A stretch of 64,000 nucleotides of DNA, from contig DASPIL010000107.1 of NCBI GenBank assembly GCA_035629175.1, forward strand, positions 1 through 64,000. The letters are read 5' to 3'. Below the pieces are notes generated by a model. It searched no databases, had not been told where the DNA came from, and saw only the letters and a list, made by a program, of their open reading frames with translations. This document shows, piece by piece, positions 27,270-35,612 of this stretch. Every line of letters begins with the position of its first letter. The stretch's first letter is position 1. Made by a program: the position numbers and the translations under genes. The DNA is from Verrucomicrobiia bacterium (GTDB lineage: Bacteria > Verrucomicrobiota > Verrucomicrobiia > Limisphaerales > DASXHY01).

Positions 27270-28232
27270 ATGCGACAGTTTGTTACCATCGCAAGCAACA
27301 CTTTTCTGGAACTGGTTCGGCAGCCGATTTTCCTCCTGCTGACGACCGTTTCCGCAGCGTTCGAGATTTTTCTGGCGACGCCGTATTACTTCGCATTTGG
27401 GGATGAACCCAAGCTCGTGAAGAACAGCGTGCTGGCGATCATGCTCCTGTCCGGGTTGTTCGGCGCGGTGCTGGCGGCTTCGGCGGCGCTGGCGCGGGAG
27501 TTGAGGGCGGGCACTGCTCTGGCCGTCCTTTCAAAGCCGGTTGGACGGGCGCAATTCGTCCTCGCCAAGTACGCGGGACTGGTCGTTGCCTTGACGCTCA
27601 TGACCTACATCAACCTGGTCGCTGCGCTGGTTGCCAGCCGGATGGCGTTCGACGCGTATGGCACCACGGATCTGGCGGCGCTTGGAATTTTTGCGGGCGG
27701 CGTGCTGCTGGCTTACGGTATCGGCGGGTTCAGCAATTTTTTCCTCCGCCGGCCATTTGTGAGCGATGCGTTTTTCGCGCTGCTGTTCACTGTAACGGCA
27801 GCGGCGTTCATCATCATTCAGTTCACAACCCAGCAGCAAAGCCTCGGGGAAATTGCGAAGGTGGAGTGGAACATGATTCCCGCGGCCATCCTGATCCTGT
27901 TCGCGCTCTGGATCATCGCCGCACTCGCGCTCGCGTGCTCGACACGGCTCGACGTGATTCCGACGCTGGCGATCTGTTCGGCTTTCTTCCTGATCGGGAT
28001 CATGTCTGATTACCTGTTCGGGCGCCCGGCCGAGAGGGGCGTGTGGTGGGCGTCGGTGCTTTACACGGTTACGCCGAATTGGCAGCTTTTCTGGCTCGCA
28101 GACGCGCTGGAGACCGGCCGGAGCACCTTCCATTGGGATTACGTGGCGAAGGCGTTCACCTACGTCGTTGGTTATGTTGGCGCGGCGCTCGCGGTGGCGG
28201 TGCTGCTGTTTGAAGAACGTGAACTCAGTTGA
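27270..28232 (+). CDS. ABC-2 type transporter permease
   Basis: 320 residues from the ATG at 27270 (MRQFVTIASNTFLELVRQPI); the open frame reaches back to 27114 but those residues lack character. Six or more membrane helices are visible (LVVALTLMTYINLVAALVAS, ALGIFAGGVLLAYGIGG, FAGGV and later LAICSAFFLIGIMSDYL). The cytoplasmic segment RELRAGTALAVLSKPVGR followed by AQFVLAKYAG is shared with the second permease at 35613. It has no ATPase domain; the only ATPase in the operon is at 34396. Function: membrane half of an exporter, substrate unknown. First gene of the eight-gene operon. Confidence 0.85.
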   Translation: MRQFVTIASNTFLELVRQPIFLLLTTVSAAFEIFLATPYYFAFGDEPKLVKNSVLAIMLLSGLFGAVLAASAALARELRAGTALAVLSKPVGRAQFVLAKYAGLVVALTLMTYINLVAALVASRMAFDAYGTTDLAALGIFAGGVLLAYGIGGFSNFFLRRPFVSDAFFALLFTVTAAAFIIIQFTTQQQSLGEIAKVEWNMIPAAILILFALWIIAALALACSTRLDVIPTLAICSAFFLIGIMSDYLFGRPAERGVWWASVLYTVTPNWQLFWLADALETGRSTFHWDYVAKAFTYVVGYVGAALAVAVLLFEERELS

Positions 28233-28325
28233 GCGAGCTAAACCAGGAATGAACGGGAAACGTCCCAGATCGATCCAAAATCCCGCGCGGGAATGGTTTT
28301 CGATGGATCTTATCCGCGGCTAAAC

Positions 28326-30200
28326 ATGGAACGAAGCACAAAGAAGAATGGACTGATCAACCTGGCGATCCTGCTGCTGGTAGCGGTGGCGGGCTTCGGA
28401 ATAGCGCGTCTCACCCACTCGCTGTCGGGCGAGCTGAGCTCGGTCATCATGGCGATTGGAGTCCTGGTTGCCGCGGTGAGCTGGTTTCAGATGCGGCTCG
28501 AGGAGCGGGAGTATCTTGAACGCCTGGAGCTCGATGAGCTGGCCAAGAATCGTGGCAGCGGCACGTTGTTTGAAGGCAAGGATGCGGAAAGCTTTCCCGC
28601 GCAACGCTCGCGCGAACAGTTCGAACGGTTCTTTGTACCCGGTTTCACTGCGCTGCTGTTCGTTGCCGAGGCTGCGGGCGCATACTTCATCTGGAAAGGG
28701 CTTTCGCGCCCGGATGCCGCGACCGACCTCGAGCGGCCCACTCTAGGACTGGCCTTGTTCGGCCTCTTTGCGCTGATCCTGTTTCTCCTCGGCAAGTTCA
28801 GCGCAACCATCGCCCGGATCGAGAATCATCGGCTGCTCAGGCCCGGCGCCGCATGGGTCCTGCTGAGCGCCTATCTCTGTTTCGCGGTAACCGTGGCGAT
28901 GGTGATTGTGGAGGCTGGCTTTCCAAATGCGGACCTATACGCCGCCCGCGGGCTGGCTGTGCTGCTTGCGGTGATTGCCTTTGAAACACTGCTCAACCTG
29001 ATCCTTGAAATTTATCGTCCGCGGATTCGGGGCAAGGTGGTGCGTCCATTGTATGAAAGCCGCGTCGTTGGATTGCTGGGACAACCTGAAGGGTTGATCA
29101 CGACTGCCGCACAGGCGCTCGATTATCAGTTTGGCTTCAAGGTTTCAGACACCTGGTTTTATCGATTCTTCGAACGCGCGCTCGGGTGGCTGTTGCTGCT
29201 GCAGCTGGGTATCCTGTTTCTCTCCACGTGCGTTGTGTTCATTGAGCCCGGAGAACAGGGCGTGCTCGAACATCTGGGTCGTCCAGTCCCTGGCCGCACG
29301 ATCTTGAACCCTGGCGCTCACCTCAAATGGCCGTGGCCCTTTGACCGCGTCTACCGGTTTCATACCGAGCAGGTCCAGAGTTTCGATGTGGGATTCACAC
29401 CCGACCCGCAGTTTGAGAATGCGCCAGCACAGCTCTGGAATGTTCCGCATGCGAATGAGGAGAATTTTCTCGTCGCCAACCGCGAGCCTGCGGTCTCCAC
29501 GAACGCGGCGAGTGGCACGCGTTCTACACCGCCCGTCAGCCTGCTGACAGTCAGCATTCCGGTGCAGTTCCAAATCACGAATCTCCTGCACTGGGTTTAC
29601 AACAACGATCAGCCGACAAACCTGCTGCGCAATATCGCGACGCGGGAAGTGGTGCGCCAGCTGGTCAGCGCTGACATCAACGAGATCATGTCAACCCAGC
29701 GCGGGGCCGCGGCTGCGGCCCTTCAGGACCGCGTTCAACAGGCGGCCGTGCAGCATCAACTCGGTGTGCGGATTGTGTTCGTCGGCCTGCAGGATATTCA
29801 TCCGCCGACGAAGGTGGCTCCCGACTACGAGAAGGTAATTGGAGCCAAGCATCAGAAACAGGCGCGCATCCTTGCCGCCCAGGCAGCTGCGATTGCGACG
29901 AATGCCGTGGCGCGAGGCGAATCAACGAACCTGATCAATCGCGCAATCGCGCAGCGGGTGAATCTCGAAATTGGCGCCAAGGCGCGGGCCGGCTTGTTCA
30001 CGAACCAGATTCCCGCATTCGCCGCTTCGCCATCCATTTACATGCAGCGATCCTACCTGGACGCCTTCGCGCGTGCGTCGGCTCAGGCGCGGAAATACGT
30101 GATCCTGACCACCAACACGCAGGATGTGATCAGCATTGACCTGCAGGACCGAATCCGCGGCGACTTGCTGGGCGAACTCAGCGTAACCCCGGAGAACTGA
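28326..30200 (+). CDS. SPFH-domain protein with N-terminal polytopic membrane region (HflK-like)
   Basis: 624 residues from the ATG at 28326 (MERSTKKNGLINLAI); a second in-frame ATG at 28293 would add eleven residues. The N-terminal half has about seven hydrophobic segments, from INLAILLLVAVAGFGIARL to WLLLLQLGILFLSTCVVFI. An SPFH (band 7) domain follows from about residue 303 (EPGEQGVLEHLGRPVPGR), then a coiled-coil-prone Ala-rich helix (KHQKQARILAAQAAAIATNA) before the C-terminus. Ordinary HflK has one membrane helix and about 420 residues, so the long membrane portion is unusual. SPFH proteins oligomerise into membrane cages and, as HflKC, control the FtsH protease. Two more SPFH genes follow. 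Confidence 0.85.
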   Translation: MERSTKKNGLINLAILLLVAVAGFGIARLTHSLSGELSSVIMAIGVLVAAVSWFQMRLEEREYLERLELDELAKNRGSGTLFEGKDAESFPAQRSREQFERFFVPGFTALLFVAEAAGAYFIWKGLSRPDAATDLERPTLGLALFGLFALILFLLGKFSATIARIENHRLLRPGAAWVLLSAYLCFAVTVAMVIVEAGFPNADLYAARGLAVLLAVIAFETLLNLILEIYRPRIRGKVVRPLYESRVVGLLGQPEGLITTAAQALDYQFGFKVSDTWFYRFFERALGWLLLLQLGILFLSTCVVFIEPGEQGVLEHLGRPVPGRTILNPGAHLKWPWPFDRVYRFHTEQVQSFDVGFTPDPQFENAPAQLWNVPHANEENFLVANREPAVSTNAASGTRSTPPVSLLTVSIPVQFQITNLLHWVYNNDQPTNLLRNIATREVVRQLVSADINEIMSTQRGAAAAALQDRVQQAAVQHQLGVRIVFVGLQDIHPPTKVAPDYEKVIGAKHQKQARILAAQAAAIATNAVARGESTNLINRAIAQRVNLEIGAKARAGLFTNQIPAFAASPSIYMQRSYLDAFARASAQARKYVILTTNTQDVISIDLQDRIRGDLLGELSVTPEN

Positions 30201-30216
30201 AAGAATTTTCGAAGAC

Positions 30217-31119
30217 ATGAAAAGAAATCCACTGACACTGGTGATCGGCGCGGTGCTGATCCTGATTTTTGCGCTGCTCCTTTTCACCTTCCAGGTGAGA
30301 ACAACGCAGGTGGCCGTTGTGACGACGTTCGGCAAGCCGAGCGGCGAAGGCATCACGCAACCGGGGTTCTATTGGAAACTCCCGTGGCCGATTCAGCGCG
30401 TATATTACTTCGACAAGCGCGTGCAGAGTTTCGAAGACAAGTTCACCCAGGACTATACCGCGGATAACGTGACGCTTCTCACCTCCATTTATATTGGGTG
30501 GCGCATCACGGACCCGAAGGCGTTCTTCCCGAAGTTTGCCGGCGGCTCGGTGACTGAGGCGGAAAAGGTCCTCAGCCAGATTGTCCGCGGCGCCAAGACC
30601 GACACCGTAGGCAAACACGCGCTTTCGGACTTTGTTTCAGTGGATGGCGGACGGTTTGCGGAGATTGAAGCCGCCATGCTGGAATCGATCAAATCGCAGG
30701 TGCAGGTGAACAATTACGGCATCTCGGTGGATTTCCTCGGCATCAAGAAGCTCGGATTCCCTGAGAGCGTTACCCAGGAGATTTTCACTCAGATGACCTC
30801 AGAGCGAACTGTGCTGATCGAACAGTTACAACGCCAGGGCGAGGCAGATGCGCAGATCATCAGGTCAGAAGCCGATCGCCGTGCCGCTGAATTGCTGGCA
30901 TCTGCGCGCGGTGCAGCCACTCAGATTCAGGGTATGGGTGAACTCGAAGCGACGAAGGCCTTGTCCGTGTTCGAGCAGAATCCCGAGCTCGCGAGTTTCC
31001 TGTTCCGTTTGACGGCTCTCGAACAATCGCTTCGCGAACGTTCCACGCTGATTCTCGATCCGCAAACGCCGCCATTTGACTTGTTGCGGGGAATCTCCAC
31101 GAACGCGGTCCGACGCTGA
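30217..31119 (+). CDS. hflC: SPFH protein, HflC-like protease modulator
   Basis: 300 residues: one N-terminal membrane helix (LVIGAVLILIFALLLFTFQV), an SPFH domain (TQVAVVTTFGKPSGEGI, GFYWKLPWPIQRVYYFDKR) and a C-terminal helix region (RQGEADAQIIRSEADRRAAE) typical of HflC. In E. coli HflC and HflK assemble a periplasmic cage around FtsH. There is no ftsH in this operon; the genes that follow are another SPFH protein, a metal ATPase and an ABC transporter. It begins 16 bp after the previous stop. Confidence 0.88.
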   Translation: MKRNPLTLVIGAVLILIFALLLFTFQVRTTQVAVVTTFGKPSGEGITQPGFYWKLPWPIQRVYYFDKRVQSFEDKFTQDYTADNVTLLTSIYIGWRITDPKAFFPKFAGGSVTEAEKVLSQIVRGAKTDTVGKHALSDFVSVDGGRFAEIEAAMLESIKSQVQVNNYGISVDFLGIKKLGFPESVTQEIFTQMTSERTVLIEQLQRQGEADAQIIRSEADRRAAELLASARGAATQIQGMGELEATKALSVFEQNPELASFLFRLTALEQSLRERSTLILDPQTPPFDLLRGISTNAVRR

Positions 31120-31136
31120 CCAGAAATGATTAGTCG

Positions 31137-32234
31137 ATGAACGATCATCCTCATTCTCACGACGATCCTTCGCATCAGCACCCGGCGCCGCCTGAGACGC
31201 CGATCGATGCTGGATCGCAGGCGCTCTCCGAGGCGCTGCGCAGCAGCTTCGCCATTGTCAAAGTGGTGATGTTTATCCTTTTGGTCGCATTCCTGGCATC
31301 GGGCTTTTTCCAGGTTGGCCCGCAGGAACAGGCGATGGTGTTGCGCTTCGGCAAACCTGTTGGACAAGGGCAGGACGCCCTGCTCGGCCCGGGGTTGCAT
31401 TGGTCATGGCCGTATCCCATCGATGAATACGTGAAGGTCCCGATAACCGGCTTGCAACAGGTTCAATCGTCGGTCGGCTGGTATGCCACGACTCCCGCGC
31501 AGGAAGCTGCGGGAACCGAACCGCCGCCGGGGGCGTCACTGAATCCCGCTGTGGACGGTTACGTGATCACCGCGGACGGAAACGTCGTTCACTCGAGGGC
31601 AACCTTGTTCTATCGCATTGAGGATCCCGTGCAGTACGAATTTGGATTCACGAATGCGGCGCGGCTTGTGCAGAACGCCTTGAACAGCGCGCTCGTGGAG
31701 ACCGCGGCGCGGTTCAAAGTGGACGACATTCTCACGGCCGACGTCATGGGTTTCCGCGATGCTGTCCGCCAGAACGTGACGCGTTCGCTGGAGCAACATG
31801 CATTGGGCGTTGTGGTGGACCGCTGCGAGGTGCAGAGCATCCCGCCCCGTTATCTCCGCGGCGTCTTTGATCGCGTCGTGAGCGCGGGCCAGGCGCGGAG
31901 GACAGTGCTCGACGATGCTCAAAAGTATCGCAACCAGGTGCTCAGCCGGGCCACGGCCGATTCCCAATCGCTGACCAATATCGCCGAAACCGAGCGCGTT
32001 GTTTACGTCCAGAACATGACGAGCCTCGCCACCAATTTTCAGCAACTGCTGCCGGAATATGCCGGGAATCCACAACTTTACCAGCAGCGCCGGCTTCACG
32101 AGGTTCTGGGCCGCAGCCTCACGAACGCGGAAATCTGGCTGTTGCCGGGGCAGGTCGATGGAAAAAGTTCGGAACTGCGGTTAATCTTGAATCGCGAACC
32201 ACCGAAGCCGCGGAACCAGGCGCCTCCGCCTTGA
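31137..32234 (+). CDS. hflK: SPFH protein, HflK-like
   Basis: 365 residues. The N-terminus is His-rich and cytoplasmic (MNDHPHSHDDPSHQHPAPP), followed by one membrane helix (VVMFILLVAFLASGFFQV) and an SPFH domain starting VGPQEQAMVLRFGKPVGQ. The C-terminal helices hold DDAQKYRNQVLSRATADSQS, as in HflK. The His-rich tail recalls the one on the P-type ATPase encoded next and might bind metal, an inference. It begins 17 bp after the hflC-like stop. Confidence 0.86.
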   Translation: MNDHPHSHDDPSHQHPAPPETPIDAGSQALSEALRSSFAIVKVVMFILLVAFLASGFFQVGPQEQAMVLRFGKPVGQGQDALLGPGLHWSWPYPIDEYVKVPITGLQQVQSSVGWYATTPAQEAAGTEPPPGASLNPAVDGYVITADGNVVHSRATLFYRIEDPVQYEFGFTNAARLVQNALNSALVETAARFKVDDILTADVMGFRDAVRQNVTRSLEQHALGVVVDRCEVQSIPPRYLRGVFDRVVSAGQARRTVLDDAQKYRNQVLSRATADSQSLTNIAETERVVYVQNMTSLATNFQQLLPEYAGNPQLYQQRRLHEVLGRSLTNAEIWLLPGQVDGKSSELRLILNREPPKPRNQAPPP

Positions 32235-32291
32235 GCACGAACCGCTGTTTGTTTGGCATTTAATATTTTTAGCATGCAAGTCACATCTTTA

Positions 32292-34301
32292 ATGAGCCAT
32301 GAGGATCATTCCCATGCGCACAAGCACGAACACGGCCCGAGCTGCGGCTGCGGCGAGCATCACGAGCATGCCCCCGTGCGCCTCAAGCAAACGCTGGTCG
32401 GCGTGGTGTTTGTGCTGAATGCCTTCATCGTGGATTGGTTTTTTGTCCAGGGATCCACGATCGCCAGCGCCAGCGCCATGATCGGAGCGATTATTCTTGG
32501 AACACCGATCATTCTCATCGCCATCAAGGATCTCAAGGCAGGCCGCCTGAGCATCAACGAGCTTGTCGCGATCGCCGTGCTCGCCGCGTTTGCATCGGGC
32601 GACTACAAAACCGCGGGAGTCGTCGCATTCTTCATGTTGATGGGGGAAATCATCGAGACGCGCACCGCGCAAGGCGCGCGGGAATCCATTGAATCATTGA
32701 TCAAACTGACGCCCACCAAGGCGCGCCGCATCCGCGCAGACAAGTCCGAGGAGGAGGTTCCGGCGAGCCAGCTGGCGATTGGCAATGTCATCCGCATCCG
32801 TCCCGGCGACAACGTTGCTGCCGACGGATTGATTGTCACGGGACAGGGTTCGTTCAACCAGGCGACAATCACCGGTGAATCGCTGCCGGCCGACAAAAAG
32901 CCCGGTGATGAAGTGTTTGCTGGAACACAGAATTTGACGGGTGTCCTGGAAGTAAAAGTCAGCCGTGCGGGAACAGACACGACACTGGGCCGCGTGCGCG
33001 AGCTGATCCTTGCGGCCGAGCAGACGAAGCTGCCGGTGCAGAAGATCGTTGATCAATACATGGGTTTTTACACGCCGCTGGTGCTTGTGATCGGCGCGCT
33101 CGTCTGGGCCTTCACCCACGATCTGACTCGCGTGATTGCGGTGCTGGTGGTTTCGTGCCCCTGCGCTTTTATTCTTGCAACGCCCACGGCGATGGTTGCC
33201 GCGCTGTCAGCCGCTGCGCGTCTCGGAATCCTGATTAAGAACGTCGCGGATATTGAGCTGGCGGCGAAGATCAATGCGTTTGTTTTCGACAAGACGGGTA
33301 CGCTGACAACAGGCCAGCTGGCCGTGAGCCGTCTGGCGCCGATCGGGGAAATCAAGCCGGCCGAACTGTTGTTGCTTGCAGCGTCTGCTGAAAAATACAG
33401 CAACCATCCGACAGCCAAGGCGCTCGCCCAACTGGCAGGTGACGCGAATGTTCCGTTGATTGAACCAAAGGATTTTTCGGAAACCGCGGGTCGTGGTGTG
33501 CAGGCTGAAATTAATGGCGCCAAGGTCCTCGTTGGCCGCGCAGCATGGCTCAAAGACAACGGGGTCGAGAGTGGATTCGAAAAGTCTGTGGACCTGAATG
33601 AAGCCGAAGGCTGGAGCCTCATTTTTGTCGCGCGTGGCGGCAAATGCGTCGGCTGGGTCGGCTTGCAGGACAAGACTCGCGTGGAAGCCAGGGAAGCATT
33701 GGCTGATCTCCGTGACAGTGGCGTGCGGCGCATCTCGATGGTTTCCGGTGATCGCCAGGCGGTCGCAACCCGCGTTGCCAAGGAAATTGGGTGCGAAGAA
33801 GCCGTGGGCGAATGCCTTCCGCAAAACAAGGTGGAATTCGTGCGCGCCGTGAAGAGCAAGGGCTACAAGGTGGCCGTGATTGGCGACGGTGTGAACGACG
33901 CTCCTGCGCTTGCGGCGGGCGACATCGGAATCGCCATGGGAGCCGCGGGAAGCGAAGTGGCGATTCACAGCGCGACGATCGCACTCATGAACAACGATCT
34001 GCGGCGCTTGCCGTTCCTTGTGCAGCTCTCGCGCAGCACGCGCACCGTGATCAACCAGAACTTTGCGTTCGGCGTGCTGTTCATCATTGGCGGACTGACG
34101 CTGACCAGTCTTGGATATGTCGGGCCGATCCTTGCATCGATCCTGCACGTGGGCGGAACATTCCTCGTGGTGTTCAACAGTGCGCGACTGGTGCGCAAGG
34201 GTGAGGAGCTGGAGCATTATCACGCTGAAACCGGCAAGCCCGCGGACCGGGGCGGTTCACATCCCGCGCCGGCGCCGCGGCTGCAGCCGAAGATTGCATA
34301 A
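32292..34301 (+). CDS. P1B-type heavy-metal translocating ATPase
   Basis: 669 residues from the ATG at 32292 (MSHEDHSHAHKHEHGPSC); an ATG at 32274 is possible. Metal efflux pump of the inner membrane. Instead of an HMA domain the N-terminus is a His/Cys-rich tail (HKHEHGPSCGCGEHHEH). Motifs: CPC at 289-291 in the transport helix (VVSCPCAFILATPTAM), actuator ITGESLPADK, phosphorylation D333 (DKTGTLT), HP motif in SNHPTAKAL and GDGVNDAPAL. About eight membrane helices. The last helix carries HVGGTFLVVFNSARL, near the zinc/cadmium-type HDGxT segment but with Val for Asp. The C-terminal tail also has histidines. Zinc, cadmium or cobalt is more likely than copper. It follows the SPFH trio by 57 bp. 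Confidence 0.92.
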   Translation: MSHEDHSHAHKHEHGPSCGCGEHHEHAPVRLKQTLVGVVFVLNAFIVDWFFVQGSTIASASAMIGAIILGTPIILIAIKDLKAGRLSINELVAIAVLAAFASGDYKTAGVVAFFMLMGEIIETRTAQGARESIESLIKLTPTKARRIRADKSEEEVPASQLAIGNVIRIRPGDNVAADGLIVTGQGSFNQATITGESLPADKKPGDEVFAGTQNLTGVLEVKVSRAGTDTTLGRVRELILAAEQTKLPVQKIVDQYMGFYTPLVLVIGALVWAFTHDLTRVIAVLVVSCPCAFILATPTAMVAALSAAARLGILIKNVADIELAAKINAFVFDKTGTLTTGQLAVSRLAPIGEIKPAELLLLAASAEKYSNHPTAKALAQLAGDANVPLIEPKDFSETAGRGVQAEINGAKVLVGRAAWLKDNGVESGFEKSVDLNEAEGWSLIFVARGGKCVGWVGLQDKTRVEAREALADLRDSGVRRISMVSGDRQAVATRVAKEIGCEEAVGECLPQNKVEFVRAVKSKGYKVAVIGDGVNDAPALAAGDIGIAMGAAGSEVAIHSATIALMNNDLRRLPFLVQLSRSTRTVINQNFAFGVLFIIGGLTLTSLGYVGPILASILHVGGTFLVVFNSARLVRKGEELEHYHAETGKPADRGGSHPAPAPRLQPKIA

Positions 34302-34395
34302 CGCTTGCTGGCCGCGTCGCGCTGTTTCGGTGAGCCGTCCTGCAGTGAATAATGAAGCCCGGCCGTGATGGCGCTTCGGAATTTGCCGAAATGAA

Positions 34396-35610
34396 ATGAA
34401 TATCTCGTCCCAGATTAAATCGGATCCGCAGCCCGAAACGCGCAATGTAAAGTCGGAAACTGTCGTCGCCGTTCGGGGCCTCACCAAAGTCTTCAAGGAT
34501 TTTTGGAATCGCCCCAAGGCCCGCGCAGTTGACAATGTCGATTTCGAGGTCCGTCGCGGGGAAGTCTTCGGCTTGCTCGGGCCGAATGGGTCGGGGAAGT
34601 CGACCACGGTAAAGCTGTTGCTGGGTTTGCTGCATCCGACCAAGGGGCACATTGAAGTCTTCGGACGCTCTCCGCGCCACGTCCAAACGAAGTCGCGGAT
34701 TGGTTACCTGCCGGAGGAATCCTACCTGTATCGCTATCTCAACTCGCGCGAGACCCTCGATTTTTTTGGCAACCTGTTTCACCTGTCGAAGGACGATCGC
34801 GGAAACCGCGCGGAGCAATTGCTGGAAATGGTGGGATTGAACCAGACCCGCACCCGAGCCATCGGCGAATTTTCAAAAGGCATGCAGCGCCGCATTGGTC
34901 TGGCGCAGGCGCTGATCAATGATCCCGACCTGGTGATCCTCGATGAACCGACCGCGGGTCTCGATCCCATCGGCTGCCGCGAAGTAAAGGATCTGATCCT
35001 GGCGCTCGCGCGCCGCGGCAAAACCGTGATCCTGAGCAGTCATTTGCTTTCCGACGTGGAAGATGTGTGCGATCGCGTCGTGATCTATTACGGCGGCAAA
35101 ATCCAGGCGATGGGCACTTTGAAGGAATTGCTGGCGAAACCGGACGCTGTTCGCATCACCACTCCCGTGTTGCCGCGAGAGACAATGGAGCGCGTGCTGG
35201 AGCTGATTCGGCGCGATGTGGAGATGGAGAAGATCCGGATCGATAATCCGACACAGAATCTCGAGAGCTATTTCCTGGATGTGGTGCAGAAGGCGCGCGC
35301 GGCGCAGGAAACCAGTGGTGCGCAATCGGGCGCGCGGGTGGCCGCGTACCTGCGTGGCGATGCCGATTCCACGCAACAAACGGATAAGTTGCTGGAGCGC
35401 CTGACCGCTGGGCCGGAGACGTCGAATGTCGAAGAGCCTGTCATTGCCGCAGGATCAAAAGCCGACGAGCAGAAGCTCGCGGATTTGTCGCGCCCGGCTG
35501 GACCAGACTCCACGCCACCGCCTGCAGCCGCGCCCAAACAGCAGGCGCCCGACCTCTCCAAAGCCGATGAAAAGCTGTCATCGCTGCTAGGCGGCGGTCC
35601 CAAACCCTGA
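34396..35610 (+). CDS. ABC transporter ATP-binding protein with long C-terminal tail
   Basis: 404 residues. Nucleotide-binding domain of the CcmA/NatA exporter type: Walker A GLLGPNGSGKST, Q-loop region GYLPEESYLYR, signature FSKGMQRRIG (in place of LSGGQ), Walker B LVILDEPTAGLDP and H-loop ILSSHLLSD. After the usual end at about residue 310 there is a tail of about 95 residues that is Ala/Pro/Lys-rich and probably unstructured (PAAAPKQQAPDLSKADEKLS). The tail might tether the ATPase to partners, an inference. Its stop is 2 bp before the permease ATG, so the two are coupled. It is the only ATPase available to the permeases at 27270 and 35613. Confidence 0.92.
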   Translation: MNISSQIKSDPQPETRNVKSETVVAVRGLTKVFKDFWNRPKARAVDNVDFEVRRGEVFGLLGPNGSGKSTTVKLLLGLLHPTKGHIEVFGRSPRHVQTKSRIGYLPEESYLYRYLNSRETLDFFGNLFHLSKDDRGNRAEQLLEMVGLNQTRTRAIGEFSKGMQRRIGLAQALINDPDLVILDEPTAGLDPIGCREVKDLILALARRGKTVILSSHLLSDVEDVCDRVVIYYGGKIQAMGTLKELLAKPDAVRITTPVLPRETMERVLELIRRDVEMEKIRIDNPTQNLESYFLDVVQKARAAQETSGAQSGARVAAYLRGDADSTQQTDKLLERLTAGPETSNVEEPVIAAGSKADEQKLADLSRPAGPDSTPPPAAAPKQQAPDLSKADEKLSSLLGGGPKP

Positions 35611-35612
35611 GC

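Noticed and set aside
33207-34223. 338-codon minus-strand ORF
   Set aside because: Antisense to the P1B ATPase motifs.
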